A stretch of 64,000 nt of DNA from Begonia masoniana (Eukaryota; Streptophyta; Magnoliopsida; Cucurbitales; Begoniaceae). Made by a program: the position numbers and the translations under genes. Below are positions 58,386 through 64,000 of this stretch, one piece after another. Where the stretch lies: positions 27,580,788-27,644,787 of the forward strand of contig CM039508.1 in assembly GCA_022432975.1 (NCBI GenBank). Reading direction: 5' to 3'. Every line of letters starts with the position of its first letter. The first letter of the stretch is position 1. Under the pieces are notes generated by a model that did no database searches, was not told where the DNA came from, and saw only the letters and a program-made list of their open reading frames with translations.

Positions 58386-58695
58386 TCACCGAGGGCTCGA
58401 AAGCTCGATAGGTTCAAATTTGAAAGAGGATTCTTCTGGAATGTTGATGTGATTTTGAGAGAAAATTCTACTTCTATCCTCCTGGGGAATGGCTCTACCT
58501 TCTGCTTGCTCCAAGTGGGCAACTAGATACTTAAGTATCTTCAAAACTTGCAACATCTTTGGTCGGAAATTTGGGTTCGATTGAGTGCATTGCAGAGCCA
58601 TGTCGATGCACTTTTCAAGCTCGATTTCACTGAAACATCCTTTTAAATCCCTGTCCACCAACACTCTCAACCTTTTTTCCTCCTGTAATGTTCTG
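58386..58695 (-). CDS. LRR-RLK last exon: kinase C-terminus and tail
   Basis: The exon follows a TGCAG acceptor and reads VRTLQEEKRLRVLVDRDLKG, then ALQCTQSNPNFRPKMLQVLKIL, the last kinase subdomain with its invariant arginine. The tail ends EPIELSSPR and TGA at 58386-58388. It is intact. Confidence 0.88.
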
Positions 58696-58948
58696 ACCTG
58701 CATTCTTCAACTTCTACCATTAATTTCACGCCTCACAATATGCACACTATTCATAAACTAACCTCGTAAAATTTGAAGAAATCAACACAAACTTCTAAAA
58801 TCAGTATTCCCGATAAAATTTGATTCACATTTCAACATGCTTGCTTCTCAAGAGTTTCTCACTGCTTTTGAACTTTTCATGGTAATGAAATGTAGAATCG
58901 AATGAGAAAAAGATCAATTAAAAGACTCAAAAAATATGATGAACTTAC

Positions 58949-59339
58949 CCAATCTAGGATCATTCCCTTCTGAACCAGACCATTTCCAGCATCTAGTGGC
59001 TTTCGCCCTGTTATAAGTTCCAAGAGTAATATTCCAAACCCGAAAACATCAGTTTTCTCTGACGACTGTCCAGTTGAAAGGTACTCCGGGGCAATGTGTC
59101 TTATAGTGCCATGCACGGCAGTGGTGACGTGTGAATCTCTTTGATTTAACAACTTAGCCAACCCAAAATCTCCCACCACGGCTTCAAAACTTTCATCGAG
59201 TAAAATATTCGCAGCCTTCAAATCCTTGTGAATTATTTTTGGATTACACTCTCGTGTAAGTAAAGCAGCCCACGAGCTGTTCCTAGAGCAATTCTCAGCT
59301 GCCTTTTCCAATCCAACAGCAACTTTTGTCCTCGTACAT
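58949..59339 (-). pseudogene. LRR-RLK exon: kinase C-lobe with catalytic loop
   Basis: The exon starts after an AG acceptor (59340-59341) and ends at TGG before a GTAAGT donor (58949/58948). It reads [24 protein letters not shown], then shifts frame near 59250. In the next frame come [30 protein letters not shown] (DFG motif), [20 protein letters not shown] and [10 protein letters not shown]. The HRD arginine is lysine here. Aspartate and DFG are kept. Confidence 0.88.
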
Positions 59340-59526
59340 CTGGTGGGGAAACTCATCAGTGGGTAACAATGCTGACCAAAACAGGACATTTAACTACTTC
59401 TAAAGCAGTTGCTAAACTCCTCACTAAGAATAATGCAGAAAATGTGTATCGAATTTTGAAAAAAAAAGACCGTCAATGTTTTTTTATATCAATCAGTTGA
59501 ATCATTTACAGACCTCTTAAACAGTC

Positions 59527-59866
59527 AGCATCGCTGTCATTGGACATGAAAGGATAGACAAGCAGCCTCTCGTTTGGTGTCATGCAAAAGTCGTAAAGGC
59601 GCAAGAGGTTTCGGTCCAAGGCCACAGCCCAATCATCTCAACCTCAGTTTGAAATTGTAGTTCTCCAGTCAAATTCGGATCTTTTAGTCTCTTAACTGCC
59701 ACTGCCATCCTATTCGAAAGATACCCTTTATAAACCACGCCAAATCCGCCCTGCCCCACAATATTTTTCGGGCTAAAATTACACGTAGCAGTTTGTAGTT
59801 CACGAAAGGAGAACCTTTTGAGGTGACCAATAACAAATGTGCAGTCCTGTTGTACAGCTATGTAAA
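59527..59866 (-). pseudogene. LRR-RLK exon: kinase N-lobe
   Basis: It reads QQDCTFVIGHLKRFSFREL, then the glycine loop GQGGFGVVYKG and the ATP-anchoring lysine in AVAVKRLKD, then [10 protein letters not shown]. After a single-base shift it continues in another frame as [21 protein letters not shown]. The donor is near AGAG|GTCTGT at about 59527. Confidence 0.87.
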
Positions 59867-59929
59867 ACACAAAACAGGCATTTTACAAGCCGAATCATAA
59901 TCCACAAAAGGAAATTAAAAGATTAGTCC

Positions 59930-60100
59930 GGAAAAATACAACAAGATGAAACAAGTATCCGGGAATTGTAGCAATGTGCTAAACAAATGAGCACCACAAA
60001 AAAAATTACTGTACAACTGATGACTATGGCAACGAAAAGCACCCAATGATGATGAACTTGATTGAGGTTCGAAGAAGTGTTCGTTTCTGCAATAAAGCAT
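59930..60100 (-). CDS. LRR-RLK exon: transmembrane segment
   Basis: The reading ETNTSSNLNQVHHHWVLFVA continues into the hydrophobic stretch IVISCTVIFFVVLICLAHC, one membrane-spanning helix, and then into a short basic part. Its position between the LRR exons and the kinase fits the family. The exact splice sites are uncertain. Confidence 0.7.
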
Positions 60101-60429
60101 CGAGGGTGAATTTAATAAATTCAATCGACAAGCCTAAGAAAATTTGACTACTAGGTTTGATGTTTCTACCATTTACGGGGTTCGGAATGACCACACAACC
60201 TTTTTCTGTCGAATAATTGCAAAGGAACTGTTCCCTTCAATTCTATAATGAAAGACATACACTTAACAAATAATTGAAGAACCTTTATATCCATGATCTG
60301 AAGATTGAAGACGATTGATCAAGATGTATTCAAGGAAATAACAAAAATTACATAACACGGTTATTGTGTTTAATATTTCTTCCTCATCTTGAATGATCAA
60401 GTTTCAATCTCGTCTAGGAAAAACATCAC

Positions 60430-60497
60430 CCGTAATCTTTTGCAAGTATTTTTTGCAACGGACCACTGAGATTATTGTATGATACATCCCTAAAGAA
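60430..60497 (-). CDS. LRR-RLK exon: last partial leucine-rich repeat
   Basis: The short reading DVSYNNLSGPLQKILAKDYG matches the LRR-capping motif NLSGP...AKDY of the LRR-II family. Both edges carry plausible AG and GT sites. Confidence 0.7.
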
Positions 60498-60596
60498 GCA
60501 AGTTAAACAGATAATATATCAATAAATGAAAACCCCAAATATCGAAAGAAAGTAAGACAAAGTGAGAGCTGTGAAACTCTCATACAAGAACAAAAG

Positions 60597-60662
60597 ACCA
60601 TCGAGGTTAGCAACTGGTTTTGGAATTTGCCCGGTTAACTTGTTTCGACTTAGCCGCCTGAA
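60597..60662 (-). CDS. LRR-RLK exon: leucine-rich repeat
   Basis: It reads LSRNKLTGQIPKPVANLDG, a plant-type LRR unit with the GxIPxxVxNL core. It lies between two similar LRR exons. Confidence 0.8.
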
Positions 60663-60769
60663 AACTTTGTCATGGTCAAGGTTAAAGTACACATTAGAAG
60701 TTTGGCATTACAAAACAAAATAAAGAAACAATTCTAGAAATGAGTTGTCCAAAGCTACACTCACTAGTA

Positions 60770-60905
60770 ATTTAATTTGGTCAAAAGCCCCAAGGAAGTC
60801 GGTATTTCTCCAGAAAACTGATTGTTAGAAAGATCAAGAGTTTGCAGCTCTGAAAGATTTCCTAATTCATCTGGAACAAGACCACTTAACTTATTGTTAT
60901 GTAAC
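60770..60905 (-). CDS. LRR-RLK exon: leucine-rich repeats
   Basis: It reads [20 protein letters not shown] and [20 protein letters not shown], almost two LRR units of 24 residues, with LTKLNY at the end. It is intact in this frame. Confidence 0.85.
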
Positions 60906-60999
60906 AACCTGAAATCAAGAATTCCAAAAACAAAAACTAATTATCTTGATGAATAAGCAAGAGTACGAGTGATGATTCGAAACAAAGGCTCCTCACATT

Positions 61000-61076
61000 T
61001 GTTTGAAGATGACTCAAGTTTCCGGTACTAGGTGAAAGCGTTCCTGATAATTCCATATTACCCATTTCACTGGCAA
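61000..61076 (-). CDS. LRR-RLK exon: first visible leucine-rich repeat
   Basis: It reads EMGNMELSGTLSPSTGNLSH LQT after a TTGCCAG acceptor. In the family a first exon with signal peptide and N-terminal cap precedes it; none is seen before 61163. Confidence 0.78.
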
Positions 61077-61789
61077 TAGTAATAAAGAAACACAGAAATT
61101 AGAGGGTTTCTTTTTCTTCTTCTTCAATTTTCTGCAATGTTATACTTAAAACAAGTACAATCTGTCACGACCCGGGAGAGGGTCTAACAGAAACGCCAGG
61201 TTAAACGATCAACCTCAGGGAGGTCCACCGTCTAACCTAAGGCTAAATGCGGAAGATTTAACACAAATCCAGGACCTCCTCGAAGCAACAAATATGAGAG
61301 TACAAACAATAGTAAGAATACCAGATAGACGAATAATAATTACATGCAAAAGTAAAGTACAATCTCGAATAAGTTCTTACAAATTACAAAGTGGGAGAAA
61401 ATAAAATGAGATTCAAAGAAAAATCCCGTATGAATAGAGTCCACCACCTGTTCTTCTTTCTTTTATCTGAAGAGAAGAAAAAAAATGATAGGGTGAGTGA
61501 CAAACTCAGTATAGGATATTTATACATACCACCATTCCACATAACCAGCTATACAATGGAGAAGGAGATAACGCAAGAATCCTCCGATACACACCACGCA
61601 GATAGGCCGCCACAACACTAGGCCGGGCCTCATAAGAGAAAGATAAAAGAAACACCGTCTAAGGGGGATTCTATGGCCAATGACCATGGGCCACCGCCAG
61701 GATCGCACGATGGACTTACCAACCAGGAGTGATTCAATACCCACTCGCCAGGGGCCATTGCAATGACCGCACAATCGACTTACTAGCCA

Positions 61790-63325
61790 GGATCAACCAG
61801 GAGGGACAACAACCACTCAACCCTGGGTCACCGTGACACACGCGCTAGAGCGCATTAGGAGGTATGAACCACTCCACCATGGGCTCAAGGGGACAACAAA
61901 GTGGACTTATCTATCAGAATCAACCAAGAGGGAGAAGAACCACTCAACCCTGGGCTACCGGGGACACACGCGCTAGAGCACACTAGGAGGGACGAACCAC
62001 TCAACCCTAGGCTCAAGGGGACCACACAGTGGACTTATCGATCAGGATCAACCTGGAGGGACAACAACCACTCAACCCTAGGCCACTGGGATACACGTGC
62101 TAGAGCACACTAGGAGGGATGAACCACTCAACCCTGGGCTCAAGGAGACCACAAAGTGGACTTATCTATCAGAATCAACCAGGAGGGACAACAACCACTC
62201 AACCCTGGGCCATCGGGACACACGCGCTAGAGCACACTAGGAGGAACGAACTACTCAACCCTGGGCTCAAGGGGACCACACAGTGAACTTATCGATCAGG
62301 ATCAACCAGGAGGGACAACGACCACTCAACCCTAGGCCACCGGGATACACGCGCTAGAGCACACTAGGATGGATGAACCACTCAACCCTGGGCTCAAGGG
62401 GACCACACAGTGGACTTATCAATAAGGATCAACCAGGAGGGACAACAACCACTCAACCCTGGGCCACCGGGACACACGCGCTAGAGAACACTAGGAGGGA
62501 CGAACCACTTAACCCCAGGCTCAAGGGGACCACACAGTGGACTTATCAATCAGAATCAACCAGGAGGGACGACAACCACTCAACCCTGGGCCATCGGGAC
62601 ACACGCGCTAGAGCACACTGGGAGGGACGAACCACTCAACCCTAGGCTCAAGGGGACCACACAGTGGACTTATCGATCAGGATCAACCAGGAGGGACAAC
62701 GACCACTCAACCCTAGGCCACTGGGAGACACGCGCTAGAGCACACTAGGAGGGATGAACCACTCAACCCTGGGCTCAAGAGGACCACACAATGGACTTAT
62801 CAATTAGGATCAACCAGGAGGGACAACAACCACTCAACCCTGGGCCATCGGGACACATGCGCTAGAGCACACTAGGAGGGACGAACCACTCAACCCTGGG
62901 CTCAAGGGGACCACACAGTGGACTTATCAATCAGAATCAACCAGGAGGGACAACAACCACTCAACCCTGGGCCACTGGGACACACGCGCTAGAGCACACT
63001 AGGAGGGACGAACCACTCAAGCCTGGGCTTAAAGGGACCACACAATGAACTTATCGATCAGGATCAACCAGGAGGGACAATAACCACTCAACCCTAGGCC
63101 ACCGGGACACACGCGCTAGAGCACACTAAGAGGGATGAACCACTCAACCCTGGGCTCAAGGGGACCACACAGTGGACTTATCAATCAGGATTAGCCAGGA
63201 GGGACAACAACCACTCAACCTTGGGCCACCGGGACACACGCGCTACAGCACACTAGGAGGGACGAACCACTCAACCCTGGGCTCAAGGTGACCACACAGT
63301 GGATTTATAAATCAGGACTAGCATA
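61790..63325. repeat. 127-bp tandem repeats, about 12 copies
   Basis: Each unit reads AGGAGGGACAACAACCACTC then AACCCTGGGCCACCGGGACACACGCGCTAGAGCACAC, a second AGGAGGGACGAACCACTCAA part, and CAAGGGGACCACACAGTGGACTTATC. Unit starts are near 61798, 61922, 62050, 62177 and so on to 63195. The two halves of a unit share AACCACTCAACCCTGGGC, so the unit itself is an old dimer. Copies differ at a few percent of positions. Confidence 0.95.
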
Positions 63326-63339
63326 GCTCAGAGTCCATC

Positions 63340-63562
63340 TCCATAAGCGGGGACTACCGCTGGACTAGCATAGCTAAGATTCCATCTCCATAAGCGGGGA
63401 GTACCGCTGTTCCATACGCGGGGAGTACCGCATCTCCATAAGCGGGGAGTACCACTGCTCCATACGCGGGGAGTACCGCATCTCCATAAGCGGGGAGTAC
63501 CGCTGCTCCATACGCGGGGAGTACCGCATCTCCTTAAGCGGGGAGTACCGCTGCTCCATACG
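63340..63562. repeat. 24-bp / 48-bp tandem repeats
   Basis: GCGGGGAGTACCGC followed by a variable CATCTCCATAA or TGCTCCATAC recurs about nine times at 24-bp spacing. Alternation of the two endings gives a 48-bp higher-order unit. Confidence 0.93.
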
Positions 63563-64000
63563 CGGGTACGTCTGAGACAAACCCCCTGATAGTCTCCGCA
63601 TACGGCCCCGGATGAGAGTGCCAGACGGTTTGTCAAATATCAACTCCAATTGGCTCCACAGAAGAACCAACACCTGAATAAAACCCATCGGCAGGCCAAT
63701 ATAATATACCTCAACTCGAGTCTGTCCGCTAAGGAGAGTAAAACATGATTGTTAAACTCTACGCTGCCGTATAAATCAAGTAAAGCGTATACATGCCTAA
63801 CTGATGTGGAATGCACCCACTAATAAAACTGTCGACGTGAATACTAGTGGTATCATACCAAAATAATATGTGCAGGCTAGGCTAGGCACAACACAACAAA
63901 TATAATAACACATACCTGTGAGGCGAGTCCTCCTAACCTCGGCAACCGGTAGATCCTCAGGAATCGTTTCTAACCCAGCAAAATCCTCCACTCTGGGAAA

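Larger units (their letters stand above)
58386..61076 (-). pseudogene. LRR receptor-like kinase (At5g45780-type), damaged, 5' part missing
   Basis: Exons for leucine-rich repeats, a juxtamembrane and transmembrane segment and a Ser/Thr kinase domain lie in the right order on the minus strand. They match the LRR-II type receptor-like kinase At5g45780, including a C-terminal end of IELSSPR type. Such proteins sit in the plasma membrane. Two single-base frameshifts break the kinase: near 59622-59630 (after VEMIGL) and near 59250 (before CNPKIIH). The catalytic HRD reads HKD, and the activation segment has [10 protein letters not shown] where G is usual for R. The first exon with the signal peptide is not present before the LTR-like sequence at 61163, and may lie beyond the window. 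I call it a probable pseudogene; a sequencing or assembly error could mimic single frameshifts. Confidence 0.85.
61163..64000 (-). repeat. LTR-like sequence rich in tandem repeats, continues past the window
   Basis: It begins TGTCACGACCCGGGAGAGGG, an LTR-type end similar in design to the TGTGACAACCC and TGTAGCGACCCC ends of C and D, in an intron or 5' region of the LRR-RLK gene. No partner end or target duplication lies in the window. The expected right target copy would be CAATC. It contains 127-bp repeats (61790-63325) and 24-bp repeats (63340-63562). Outside the arrays (61163-61790 and 63563-64000) I see no gene. Confidence 0.6.

Noticed and set aside
61163..61175. Promoter of the LRR-RLK gene at the left end of the LTR-like sequence
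   Set aside because: The first exon is missing, so nothing ties this end to transcription of the gene.
62373..63688. Repeat-protein-like frames over 61901-62645 and 63328-63688
   Set aside because: They are translations of the 127-bp and 24-bp tandem arrays; open frames arise from unit lengths and composition.

Overview
This is plant nuclear DNA, almost certainly from a eudicot. It is a cluster of nested Ty3/gypsy and Ty1/copia LTR retrotransposons with tRNA-iMet-type primer sites, a Mutator-like (MULE) DNA transposon, and remains of one ordinary gene, an intron-split LRR receptor-like kinase of the At5g45780 type. I cannot name the species. There are no bacterial-type operons, CRISPR arrays or RNA genes that I can support.

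Layout, with letters used throughout. A (1-3616): 3' end of a plus-strand Ty3/gypsy element, integrase plus 3' LTR. B (3617-4942 and 15523-15833): a minus-oriented LTR of the same superfamily, split by C. C (4943-15522, TSD GATAG): a minus-strand gypsy element with a decayed pol and a reduced gag; its 5' LTR carries a solo LTR (12699-14763, TSD AAATT). 15834-19150: non-LTR flank holding a 971-bp direct duplication and a palindromic LTR derivative (17614-18755, TSD TCATC) whose two ends are inverted copies of the same LTR terminus. D (19151-30212, TSD ACAAG): a second minus-strand gypsy element built like C, with a solo LTR (22943-25580, TSD CTAAA) in its internal part. 30213-33900: AT-rich DNA with no gene recognised.

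H (about 34035-53186, in three pieces) is an old minus-strand gypsy gag. It was hit by two copia elements: E (34582-48085, minus, TSD AGCCT) and G (48257-52994, plus, TSD ATATG). E was then hit inside its gag by a young gypsy element F (38090-46917, plus, TSD GTAAC). 53281-58261 is a MULE with a 9-bp TSD and a broken transposase. 58386-61076 is the LRR-RLK gene on the minus strand, with frameshifts in the kinase domain. Its 5' side is cut by an LTR-like sequence (61163 to the window end) made largely of 127-bp and 24-bp tandem repeats.

Most features are dead or non-autonomous mobile DNA, so the interest is in structure rather than pathways. Five points stand out: (1) the palindromic LTR derivative with an integrase-type TSD; (2) paired hairpins inside the LTRs, with compensatory base changes; (3) elements C and D, whose LTR pairs look young while pol is fossil and gag lacks the capsid part; (4) fast-changing minisatellites near LTR 3' ends; (5) a nested insertion order that can be read from target-site duplications.
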